DNA from: a bacterium
GTDB taxonomy: Bacteria > Verrucomicrobiota > Verrucomicrobiae > JAJYAR01
Reading direction: 5' to 3'
Length of the DNA: 11,030 bases
NCBI GenBank assembly: GCA_021779435.1
Contig: JAJYAR010000050.1
Coordinates: 1 to 11,030 of the forward strand
The stretch's first letter is position 1. Each line of letters opens with the position of its first letter. This document shows positions 1 to 5,968 of this stretch, one piece after another. The notes beneath the pieces were generated by a model, which saw only the letters and a list, made by a program, of their open reading frames with translations, made no database searches and had not been told where the DNA came from. A program made the translations under genes and the position numbers.

Positions 1-184
1 CGGTGCCGGTCTGGACGACCGCCGGGATCACCAGCGGCGTTGCATCGGGCGCCACCTGCGCTCCCCGTGCCGCGTTGACACCCGTGTTGATGAGGGTTCC
101 GATGAGGATCCCGATGGACAGCGTGGCCAGCAGGAGGCTGATGGAGAGCACCTTCTGCTGCCTCATTCGGTCAAACAAGCGCAT
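1..184 (-). CDS. N-terminus of a membrane-anchored Do/HtrA-like serine protease (partial)
   Basis: Only the first 61 codons are in the window; the gene continues past the left edge. The protein starts MRLFDRMRQQK, a short basic cytoplasmic segment, followed by one hydrophobic helix at about residues 12-34 (SISLLLATLSIGILIGTLI). After it comes a polar linker with APDATPLVIP near residues 46-54. This looks like an uncleaved signal anchor with a periplasmic domain to follow. The wording of the anchor and the PDATPL linker resemble N-termini of acidobacterial Do/DegP-family periplasmic proteases, but no protease or PDZ domain is visible, so the family call is from recognition only. The ATG at 184 is chosen because AAGGA lies about 10 bases upstream. 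A perfect TATAAT lies about 40 bases upstream. The gene is divergent from the small zinc-ribbon genes. Confidence 0.55.
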   Translation of the reverse strand, partial: MRLFDRMRQQKVLSISLLLATLSIGILIGTLINTGVNAARGAQVAPDATPLVIPAVVQTGT

Positions 185-225
185 GGAGCCAGATTCCTTT
201 TCTTAGGCGGCGAGACCTACTTCTG

Positions 226-231
226 ATTATA
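226..231 (-). promoter_or_regulatory. -10 box of the HtrA-like gene
   Basis: The minus strand reads TATAAT exactly at 231-226. This would put a start site near 218-220 and leave a leader of about 35 bases before the ATG at 184. No convincing -35 hexamer is found 16-18 bases upstream; the best is GGTCTC or GTCTCG. The site is therefore either a weak sigma70 promoter or one helped by an activator. Confidence 0.45.
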
Positions 232-376
232 GGGACAAACCCGGGTGGCGAGACCGCGGATTGCGGGGAGAAAGGAGCCAGGCGACAGTAGGGAGAGAAT
301 CTTGCCGCAACGTTACAAAATTATTCGACCCTTTCCGTCAGTTTCTGCGTCCAATCGAGCGAAGGATGAACGCGAC

Positions 377-592
377 ATGCTGCAAAAGAGAACATTCAAC
401 AGCCCGCAACCTAAGCCCGCGCCGATGGTCAGTAGTTCAGCGACGGTTTATTGTCCGATTTGCACGCACACAGTCCAGGCGGAAGTGTTGAGCCGCGGCA
501 GGCAGGTATGGGTGCGTCCGGGCCAGAAGTGTCCGCGCTGCTCGGCGTCGCTCGCACCCGGCAAGGTGCTTTCGCTCAACCAGGCGGCATGA
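377..592 (+). CDS. small zinc-ribbon protein (71 aa), unknown function
   Basis: This 71-residue protein is not a family I can name. It carries two CxxC pairs, CPIC at residues 26-29 and CPRC at 52-55, separated by 22 residues. That is the layout of a single zinc-binding ribbon. The first 22 residues are polar and proline-rich and probably disordered. The C-terminus is short and has no membrane segment. The ATG at 377 is preferred because GAAGGA ends 10 bases upstream. The frame is open further upstream to a GTG at 245, but that stretch has no start signal and does not look like protein. A second CxxC gene follows 56 bases downstream on the same strand, and the two are probably co-transcribed. 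Possible roles include nucleic-acid binding or a rubredoxin-like metal site; neither can be chosen from the sequence. Confidence 0.6.
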   Translation: MLQKRTFNSPQPKPAPMVSSSATVYCPICTHTVQAEVLSRGRQVWVRPGQKCPRCSASLAPGKVLSLNQAA

Positions 593-648
593 TCGGCGGC
601 ACTGCGGCCGGTGTAGCGCCTCGCCGCTATGGTAGTGTGGAGGCAGGA

Positions 649-867
649 ATGAAAAAGAAGGTTGTCCCGACGAGCGACGTGATTATCGACCCGGAGATCC
701 GGCGTAAGGCTCGTCGCATGATCGAGAAGCCGGTCCCACCGGCGAATTGCGTTATTTGCGGAAGCCCGTGCGCGCCTACCTCGACCGAGGGGCTGTGCTG
801 GGTCTGCCGGCGTCTGAAGATCAGCGCCTGGCGGGACAGCGACACGCAGGCCGCCTCTCAGGAATAA
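649..867 (+). CDS. small zinc-finger protein (72 aa), unknown function
   Basis: The protein begins with a lysine-rich tail (MKKK) and a basic helix at about residues 17-27 (IRRKARRMIEK). It then has a cysteine cluster CVICGSPC at residues 34-41 and CWVC at 50-53. CxxC-x12-CxxC with an extra cysteine at 41 fits a treble-clef or ribbon-type zinc site, and the basic flank suggests contact with nucleic acid; both are inference. The start is well defined: GGAGG at 639-643 lies 5 bases before the ATG at 649. The frame stays open upstream to 451, but that part is a shadow of the 71-aa gene. The last 10 bases overlap the 3' end of the convergent dehydrogenase gene. A hairpin with a T tract lies 15 bases past the stop. 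Confidence 0.65.
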   Translation: MKKKVVPTSDVIIDPEIRRKARRMIEKPVPPANCVICGSPCAPTSTEGLCWVCRRLKISAWRDSDTQAASQE

Positions 868-1763
868 GCCATCTGACGGCCGAGGCCTTGTTGCAAGGCC
901 TTTTCATAAATCCATCCGCCGCAGGCGACGTCTTCCAATCCCAGTCCGACCGATTTGAAAATCGTGATGCGCCCCGGTTGGTGGCCGCGCGGCGTGTCGC
1001 GTAATTCGACGACGCGGGACCAATCGCCGGCGAGGATCAAATCGCCGGCTTCGATGCGCGCCTGCTCGACCGAGTCAGCCGTGATCAGGCCTGCTTGGGC
1101 GATCAGATCCGCGGGTAGCTCCCGGCGGTTAGCGACGTTTGAGCCCGCGGCGTTGATGTGGACGCCGGGCGCGATCCAATCGGAGTCGAGCACCGGGTCG
1201 CGGGCATTGGTCGCCGTGATGACGATGTGGGCGCCGCGCACGGCCTCCTGCGCAGTAGTTGTCGCCGCGGCGTTCACCTTTTCGGCGAAACGCTGACGCC
1301 GGGCGGCGTCCCGGCCCCAGACGCGCGCCTCGCGGATCGGGCGGACGGCACGCACCGCTTCGATCTGGGATTCAGCCTGGAAGCCGGTCCCGATGACGCC
1401 CAGTATGGACGCCTCCGGCGCGGCGAGCAGATCCGTCGCGTAGCCGGAAGCGGCGCCGGTGCGGATCTGGCCGAGGTAATTTGCTTCCATCATCGCCAAC
1501 GGCGCGCCGGTGGGCGCATCGAAGAGAAGAAAGAAGAAGTGGGCGCCGTGCTGGCGATGAGTAGAATAGATCTTGGTGCCGAAGTAAGCGCCGAAGGATC
1601 CGGCCATGCTGTGCAAGACGGAGCCTTCGGGCAGGATCAGCCGGCGGCGGGGCTGGTTTTGCGCGCGGCCGGTGGCGAATTCCTCGAAGCCCTCGCGGAC
1701 GCGGTCGATTGCTTCCCGCATCGGAAGCAGCGAGCGCACGTCCGCCTCGGTCAGATAGAGCAT
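858..1763 (-). CDS. ornithine cyclodeaminase/mu-crystallin family NAD(P)-dependent dehydrogenase
   Basis: This 301-residue protein belongs to the family that includes ornithine cyclodeaminase, archaeal alanine dehydrogenase and ketimine-reducing mu-crystallin. Visible family marks are GTKIYS with Lys64, the IRTGAASG segment with Arg101, the Rossmann turn GTGFQA at 125-130, NAAGSN at 204-209, RREL at 213-216 and FKSVGLGLED at 269-278. The position that holds the catalytic Asp in true ornithine cyclodeaminase and archaeal alanine dehydrogenase (GGDCPG or GADGPG) appears to be Asn209 here. Proline synthesis from ornithine is therefore less likely than imine reduction or amino-acid dehydrogenation. 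The ATG at 1763 is 16 bases after the aceE stop, with only a weak ribosome site (GGCGG), which suggests co-transcription and coupled translation. The substrate is not known; a pyruvate/alanine reaction is suggested only by the neighbour. Confidence 0.88.
   Translation of the reverse strand: MLYLTEADVRSLLPMREAIDRVREGFEEFATGRAQNQPRRRLILPEGSVLHSMAGSFGAYFGTKIYSTHRQHGAHFFFLLFDAPTGAPLAMMEANYLGQIRTGAASGYATDLLAAPEASILGVIGTGFQAESQIEAVRAVRPIREARVWGRDAARRQRFAEKVNAAATTTAQEAVRGAHIVITATNARDPVLDSDWIAPGVHINAAGSNVANRRELPADLIAQAGLITADSVEQARIEAGDLILAGDWSRVVELRDTPRGHQPGRITIFKSVGLGLEDVACGGWIYEKALQQGLGRQMAYS
883..904 (+). terminator. Rho-independent terminator inside the opposing gene
   Basis: AGGCCTTG at 883-890 and CAAGGCCT at 894-901 are perfect 8-base inverted arms around a 3-base loop. 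They are followed directly by TTTTC on the plus strand. The element lies 15 bases after the stop of the 72-aa zinc-finger gene and is its likely terminator. It falls within the last codons of the convergent dehydrogenase, where it encodes KALQQGL on the other strand. On the minus strand no T tract follows it, so it should work in one direction only. Confidence 0.6.
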
Positions 1764-1779
1764 GGCGCCGCCGGCGGGA

Positions 1780-4467
1780 CTACAGCGTCACCGGATCGGC
1801 GCGCTCGGGGTCGATTCCGAGTTCGCGAATTGCCGCTTCGGCTTTGGCGGCGTCGTATTTGCCGTCCCGAGCCAGGCGGGCGAGCGTTGCCGCGGCGATC
1901 GCCTGCGCGCTCACCTCGAAATGCTTGCGGAGATGCTCGCGGTTGTCACTGCGGCCGAAGCCGTCGGTGCCGAGCGAAACCATGCGCCCGGGCAGCCACG
2001 GAGCGATCTGATCCGGCACGATCTTCATGAAGTCGGTGGCCGCGACGATCGGGCCTTCAATGCCTTCAAGCGCCTGATTGATGTAGGGCTTGCGGGCCGG
2101 TTCCGCCGGATGCAGCCGATTCCAGCGCTCGACGGCGAGAGCGTCCCGGCGAAGTTCGTTGTAGCTTGTGACGCTCCAGACATCGGTGGAAACGCCGAAG
2201 CGGCCGACGAGAAGAGTCTGCGCTTTGAGGGCTTCGCCGAGGATGGTTCCACTGCCGAACAGGTGCGCCTGCGCCGGACCGTTTTCCGCGGGCTGGAACC
2301 GGTAGATGCCTTTCAGGATGCCATCGTGGACGCCCTCGGGCATCGTCGGCTGGGCGTAGTTTTCGTTGTAGGCGGTCAGGTAGTAGAAGCGGTTTTCGCC
2401 GTTTTCGTACATGCGGCGGATACCTTCGCGGACGATCACCGCAATCTCGAATGCGTAAGCGGGATCGTAGCAGGCTAGCGTCGGGATGGTGCTGGCGAGT
2501 ACGAGGCTATGGCCGTCCTGGTGTTGCAGGCCTTCGCCGAGCAGGGTGGTGCGTCCGGCGGTGCCGCCGATGAGGAAGCCCTTGCCGCGCGCGTCGGCGA
2601 ACGCCCAGGCGAGATCGCCCACGCGCTGGAAGCCGAACATGGAGTAGTAGATAAAGAACGGAATCATCGGCACGCCGTAGTTGGAGTAGGCGGTACCGGC
2701 GGCGGTGAAGGAGGCCATGGAGCCGGCTTCGGTAATTCCTTCTTCGAGAATCTGGCCGTCCTTCGACTCCTTGTAGTAAAGGAACATTTCGGAGTCGACC
2801 GGCTTGTAAAGCTGGCCCTGGCTTGCGTAGATGCCGATCTGGCGGAACAGGCTCTCCATGCCGAAGGTCCGGGCTTCGTCAGGCACGATGGGCACGACGT
2901 ATTTGCCGAGGTCGTGGTCCTTGAGCAGCAGGGTGAGCACGCGGACGAAGGCCATAGTGCTCGAAACTTCGCGGCCCTGCGAACCGGACAGGGATTCCTG
3001 GAACAGATCGAGCGACGGCGCCTTGAGGGTGATCGGCTTCGGGTTGCGCGCGGGCAGGGGACCGCCCATGGCTTCGAGACGCGACTTCAGGTAGCGCATC
3101 TCCGGGCTGTCCTCCGGCGGCTTGTAGAAGGAGATGGAGCTGATGCACTCCTCCGGCACCGGGATGTCGAGGCGCTTGGTGAAGTAGCGCAACTGTTCTT
3201 CGCTGAGTTTTTTCTGCTGGTGCGCCGGGTTGCTGGCCTCGCCGGCTTCGCCCATGCCGTAGCCTTTGATGGTCTTAAACAGGATGACCGAGGGGCCGCC
3301 TTTATGATCGTAGGCGCGGCGGAGGGCGTTATAGATCTTCTGCGGGTCGTGCCCGCCGCGGCGCAACTCGAACACCTGCTCGTCGGTCATGTTCTCGACC
3401 ATCTTCGCGGTTTCGGGGTACTTGCCGAAGAAATTCTTCCGGACGTAGGCGCCTCCCTTCGCCTTGAAACTCTGGTATTCGCCGTCGACGCACTCCATCA
3501 TGAGGCGCTTGAGGAAGCCATGCGTGTCCTGGGCGAGAAGCGGATCCCAGTTGCTGCCCCAGATGACCTTGATGACGTTCCAGCCGGCGCCTTGGAAGGC
3601 GGCCTCGAGCTCCTGGATGATCTTGCCGTTGCCGCGAACCGGGCCGTCGAGCCGCTGCAGGTTGCAGTTGACCATGAAGACCAGGTTGTCGAGCTTTTCG
3701 CGGGAGGCGAGCGTGATGGCGCCGAGCGTTTCCGGTTCATCCGTTTCCCCGTCGCCCAAGAAGGCCCAGACCTTGCGTCCGGTGACGGGGATGAGGCCGC
3801 GGTTTTCCAGGTAACGCATGAAGCGGGCCTGATAGATGGAATTGATCGGGCCGAGACCCATCGAGACGGTGGGGAACTGCCACAGCCAAGGCATCAGCCA
3901 GGGATGTGGGTAAGAGGAGAGGCCCGGCTTGTCGCGAAGTTCGTGCCGGAAGTTGTCCAGATCCTGCTCGGTGAGGCGGCCTTCGAGGAAGGCCCGGGCA
4001 TACACGCCGGGCGAGGCGTGGCCCTGGAAGTAGACGAGGTCGCCGGGCTGGTCGCCATAGCTGCCGTGGAAGAAGTGGTGGTGCGCGACTTCCTGGATCG
4101 AGGCGAGGGACTGGTAAGTGGCGATATGTCCGCCGATGGCGTTGTCGTGCTTATTGGCGCGCACGACCATGGCGGCGGCGTTCCAACGGATGATGGCTTT
4201 GATGCGCCGTTCGATTTCGCGGTCGCCAGGATAGGATTCTTCTTCCTCTACTGAAATTGTATTTATATAGGGCGTGTTGAGTTTACCGTATGCCTGAATG
4301 CCGTACGAGCCGGCGCGGTCTACCAGCCGTTCGAGAAGGTACTTGGCCCGTTCCTCGCCGGCGTCACCGATGACTTCATCCAGAGCTTCCAGCCATTCGA
4401 CGGTTTCCTGCGGGTTGGCGTCCTGCCGCGTGGTGCTTTCTGTATCGATCATTTTGAGGGTACTCAT
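1780..4467 (-). CDS. aceE: pyruvate dehydrogenase E1 component, homodimeric type
   Basis: AceE is the thiamine diphosphate enzyme that decarboxylates pyruvate and passes the acetyl group to the lipoyl domain of E2, making acetyl-CoA in the cytoplasm. The 895-residue protein matches the single-chain E1 length (E. coli 887). It shows HHHFFHG near 129-135, the substrate-side GHASPGVYARAFLEGRL near 149-165, and the thiamine-binding GDGETDEPE near 238 with the NCN asparagines near 267-269. KTIKGYGMG near 397 is followed by AHQQKK, whose His near 415 corresponds to the mobile-loop His of E. coli. GEGLQHQDGHS lies further on, and TDGFGRSDNREHLRKHFEV sits near the C-terminus. ATG at 4467 is chosen; an in-frame TTG at 4473 and ATG at 4452 are alternatives, and none has a good ribosome site. 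The gene starts 27 bases after the UvrC-like stop. E2 and E3 genes are not in the window. Confidence 0.97.
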   Translation of the reverse strand: MSTLKMIDTESTTRQDANPQETVEWLEALDEVIGDAGEERAKYLLERLVDRAGSYGIQAYGKLNTPYINTISVEEEESYPGDREIERRIKAIIRWNAAAMVVRANKHDNAIGGHIATYQSLASIQEVAHHHFFHGSYGDQPGDLVYFQGHASPGVYARAFLEGRLTEQDLDNFRHELRDKPGLSSYPHPWLMPWLWQFPTVSMGLGPINSIYQARFMRYLENRGLIPVTGRKVWAFLGDGETDEPETLGAITLASREKLDNLVFMVNCNLQRLDGPVRGNGKIIQELEAAFQGAGWNVIKVIWGSNWDPLLAQDTHGFLKRLMMECVDGEYQSFKAKGGAYVRKNFFGKYPETAKMVENMTDEQVFELRRGGHDPQKIYNALRRAYDHKGGPSVILFKTIKGYGMGEAGEASNPAHQQKKLSEEQLRYFTKRLDIPVPEECISSISFYKPPEDSPEMRYLKSRLEAMGGPLPARNPKPITLKAPSLDLFQESLSGSQGREVSSTMAFVRVLTLLLKDHDLGKYVVPIVPDEARTFGMESLFRQIGIYASQGQLYKPVDSEMFLYYKESKDGQILEEGITEAGSMASFTAAGTAYSNYGVPMIPFFIYYSMFGFQRVGDLAWAFADARGKGFLIGGTAGRTTLLGEGLQHQDGHSLVLASTIPTLACYDPAYAFEIAVIVREGIRRMYENGENRFYYLTAYNENYAQPTMPEGVHDGILKGIYRFQPAENGPAQAHLFGSGTILGEALKAQTLLVGRFGVSTDVWSVTSYNELRRDALAVERWNRLHPAEPARKPYINQALEGIEGPIVAATDFMKIVPDQIAPWLPGRMVSLGTDGFGRSDNREHLRKHFEVSAQAIAAATLARLARDGKYDAAKAEAAIRELGIDPERADPVTL

Positions 4468-4494
4468 ACCCAAGATAGCAGGTGATGCCGCGGC

Positions 4495-5535
4495 TCAAAC
4501 CACGCCTTTTCGCACTCGCGCGACGGCGTTGGCGAAGCGGCGGTAGGGGATAGAAGTGAAGTCGTCGAAGGGAAGCCATTCGCCGTCTGTCCAACTGGAA
4601 AAGCGCCAGCCGGCGAGGATGGCCAGGTGCTCCTGGCGTTCGACGAGCGTGCCTTCGACGGGGGAGAGCGAAGTGGTAGCCTGCTTGAGCTGCGTGTCTA
4701 CGGGCAGGCCGGCTTCGAGGAACCGGAGTTCGCGGGGCGCTTGCCACCAGGCGTTCACCATGAACCACAGTTTCACGGCCGCGCCCTCGCCGGGGAGAAT
4801 CGCGACGCCGTGCAGGCGGCTTAGCTCGCGGGCTAACTCGCCACGGAGGGCGAGGGTGGACTCGATGTTTTCCACCCGCTGGTGCTGGCGCGCTGCCTCC
4901 TCGAAATTCATCTCCTCACTGAGGCGATCGCGCGCCGAGCGCGCCGAGCGTAGCAGGGCGGCTCCGCCGGTGTGGAGAAAATCCGCCACTCGCGCCGCTT
5001 CGCTCGCGTATTCCTCTTCGCTACATACTTGCTGGCATGGCCGAAGGCAGAGATTCATTTCTCCGTAGACGCAGCCGGGGTGGTCGGGGGAGGGAAGGAG
5101 ATCCTCCTGGCAGCGGCGTAGCTGGAACAAGTCGAGACAAGCCGTTTCAAACGTTTCAGCGGCAGCGCGGGTGCGGAAGGGACCGTAGTAAAGCGCCAGT
5201 CCGCCGGTGAGACGCGAGGTGACCTGCAGCCGGGGGAACCGGTTGCCGAGCAGAAGCTTGACGTAGGCCGGGGAGCGAAGCTTGATCCGCCGCTGGTAGT
5301 CGTCTCCGTAGAGGCGTCGCGCGGCGTAATAGTGATAGAGCACGGCCTCGAGCCGGGAGTGTGTGGGCCAGTATTCGATGGCGGTCGCGACCTGGGCCAG
5401 GTTCCAGAGTTTCAGAACGCGCCGCAAGCGTCGGCCGAGCACCGAGGTCCGGGCGAGATAGACGGATTGGTCTCCCGCCCGGATGGCGAAGACGGCGGGA
5501 ATGTCGGGGGCCAGAGCGGCATCGGCGACCGGCAA
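4495..5535 (-). CDS. UvrC-like protein, N-terminal half only, degenerate GIY-YIG domain
   Basis: This 346-residue protein aligns with the first half of UvrC. PAVFAIRAGDQSVYLA (13-28) sits where UvrC has its GIY and YVG elements. IKLRSPAYVKLLLGNRFPRL and LALYYGPF follow the UvrC layout at about 84-120. C142, C155, C163 and C167 match the UvrC cysteine cluster (C-x11/12-C-x7-C-x3-C), reported to hold an Fe-S cluster in E. coli. EEMNFEEAARQHQRVENIE near 207-225 is a UVR (UvrB-binding) motif. The C-terminal RNase H-like nuclease and HhH domains of UvrC are absent. Within GIY-YIG, the usual G-I-Y reads A-V-F, Y-V-G reads Y-L-A, and the metal-binding Glu after LEAVLY appears to be His68. Cutting activity is therefore doubtful. 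TTG at 5535 has no ribosome site; an ATT eight codons upstream (5559) has a strong one. It is likely first in a group with aceE. Confidence 0.75.
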   Translation of the reverse strand: MPVADAALAPDIPAVFAIRAGDQSVYLARTSVLGRRLRRVLKLWNLAQVATAIEYWPTHSRLEAVLYHYYAARRLYGDDYQRRIKLRSPAYVKLLLGNRFPRLQVTSRLTGGLALYYGPFRTRAAAETFETACLDLFQLRRCQEDLLPSPDHPGCVYGEMNLCLRPCQQVCSEEEYASEAARVADFLHTGGAALLRSARSARDRLSEEMNFEEAARQHQRVENIESTLALRGELARELSRLHGVAILPGEGAAVKLWFMVNAWWQAPRELRFLEAGLPVDTQLKQATTSLSPVEGTLVERQEHLAILAGWRFSSWTDGEWLPFDDFTSIPYRRFANAVARVRKGVV

Positions 5536-5563
5536 GCCTTGTGGTAAGTAATCGGTAATTTTG

Positions 5564-5570
5564 TCCTCCC
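5564..5570 (-). promoter_or_regulatory. strong ribosome binding site before an ATT codon
   Basis: The minus strand reads GGGAGGA at 5570-5564, and its GGAGG ends 5 bases before ATT at 5559-5557. That ATT is in frame with the UvrC-like gene, eight codons before the TTG at 5535. No ATG, GTG or TTG in that frame is well placed for this site. Translation may start at ATT, giving 354 residues beginning MTDYLPQGLPVAD, as is known for a few genes such as infC. Confidence 0.45.
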
Positions 5571-5592
5571 GGGAGACGTGGGTGATATACCG

Positions 5593-5621
5593 TTTTCCGC
5601 GCCGGAATCGGGCCCGGAAAA
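5593..5621. repeat. spaced palindrome TTTTCCG-N15-CGGAAAA
   Basis: Two perfect 7-base inverted arms (5593-5599 and 5615-5621) flank 15 GC-rich bases. The element sits between the divergent UvrC-like gene and the 53-aa gene and ends 4 bases before the TTGACA box. The arms are two helical turns apart from centre to centre, as expected for a dimeric regulator site. This is a candidate operator only. Confidence 0.3.
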
Positions 5622-5625
5622 GTTC

Positions 5626-5653
5626 TTGACAACCCGTTGACCACGCTTAGAAT
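5626..5653 (+). promoter_or_regulatory. sigma70-type promoter of the 53-aa CxxC gene
   Basis: TTGACA at 5626-5631 is a perfect -35 hexamer. After a 16-base spacer, TAGAAT at 5648-5653 is a -10 hexamer with one mismatch. Transcription should start near 5659-5661, leaving a leader of only about 20 bases before the ATG at 5680, with no clear ribosome site in it. The promoter could also read on into yvcK and glmU. Confidence 0.7.
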
Positions 5654-5679
5654 AAGGGTAATCGCTTCTATCCTTCCAT

Positions 5680-5841
5680 ATGCAGCCCTGTGAGCATCGC
5701 CGTACCGAAATCCTGACCCGGCGTGACGGTGTGGACTATGTTCGGTGTCTTGATTGTGACCAGGTCTACGAGGCCGAAGATCTCGAGACGGTCCCTGTTT
5801 ACGACGAAGACGAGGACCCCGACAATCCCCCGAAGCGCTAG
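5680..5841 (+). CDS. 53-residue CxxC protein with acidic tail, unknown function
   Basis: This short gene encodes MQPCEHRRTEIL and so on, with Cys4 and His6 near the N-terminus and RCLDC with Cys23 and Cys26 in the middle. Four possible zinc ligands in 26 residues fit a miniature ribbon. The segment VRCLDCDQVYEAEDL is typical of small zinc-ribbon proteins. The last 15 residues are strongly acidic and proline-containing (YDEDEDPDNPPKR). The case for a real gene rests on the strong promoter 27 bases upstream and the ordered cysteine motif. Against it, the leader lacks a clear ribosome site. The gene is divergent from the UvrC-like gene and 127 bases upstream of yvcK. I do not recognise a named family. 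Confidence 0.6.
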   Translation: MQPCEHRRTEILTRRDGVDYVRCLDCDQVYEAEDLETVPVYDEDEDPDNPPKR

Positions 5842-5893
5842 CCTTCCGATATCCCGCCCCCCGGCGTGCGCGATGATAGCGGGAGAGAAGCAC

Positions 5894-5930
5894 AGCGCGA
5901 GGCGCGCTCAATTGAGCCAGGCAACGCCTG
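5894..5930. repeat. cluster of three adjoining inverted repeats upstream of yvcK
   Basis: In the 127-base gap before yvcK three short symmetric elements touch each other. AGCGCG-AGG-CGCGCT lies at 5894-5908, the perfect 12-base palindrome GCTCAATTGAGC at 5906-5917, and CAGGC-AAC-GCCTG at 5918-5930. No T tract follows, so a Rho-independent terminator is unlikely. Operator sites or RNA structure in the yvcK leader are possible. No convincing promoter for yvcK itself is seen in this gap. Confidence 0.3.
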
Positions 5931-5968
5931 CGCCCCGACGCGTTGTGCGCGGTGTTGACTGAGAAGCT

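Noticed and set aside
245..376. Upstream extension of the 71-aa zinc-ribbon frame to a GTG at 245
   Set aside because: No ribosome site at 245 and unstructured sequence, whereas GAAGGA precedes the ATG at 377. This stretch is better read as part of the divergent intergenic region; no clear plus-strand promoter was found in it.
451..648. Upstream extension of the 72-aa zinc-finger frame
   Set aside because: It overlaps the 71-aa gene out of frame, while GGAGG sits 5 bases before the ATG at 649.
2509..4254. Long open frame of 581 codons on the plus strand
   Set aside because: It lies entirely opposite aceE. Its Ala/Gly/Val/Glu-rich content is what antisense of a GC-rich gene gives, and it has no recognisable motif.
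5609..5632. Minus-strand promoter with TTGTCA as -35 for the UvrC-like gene
   Set aside because: The hexamer is good, but the matching -10 position reads GATTCC. TATATC further down lacks a -35, so no promoter is called.
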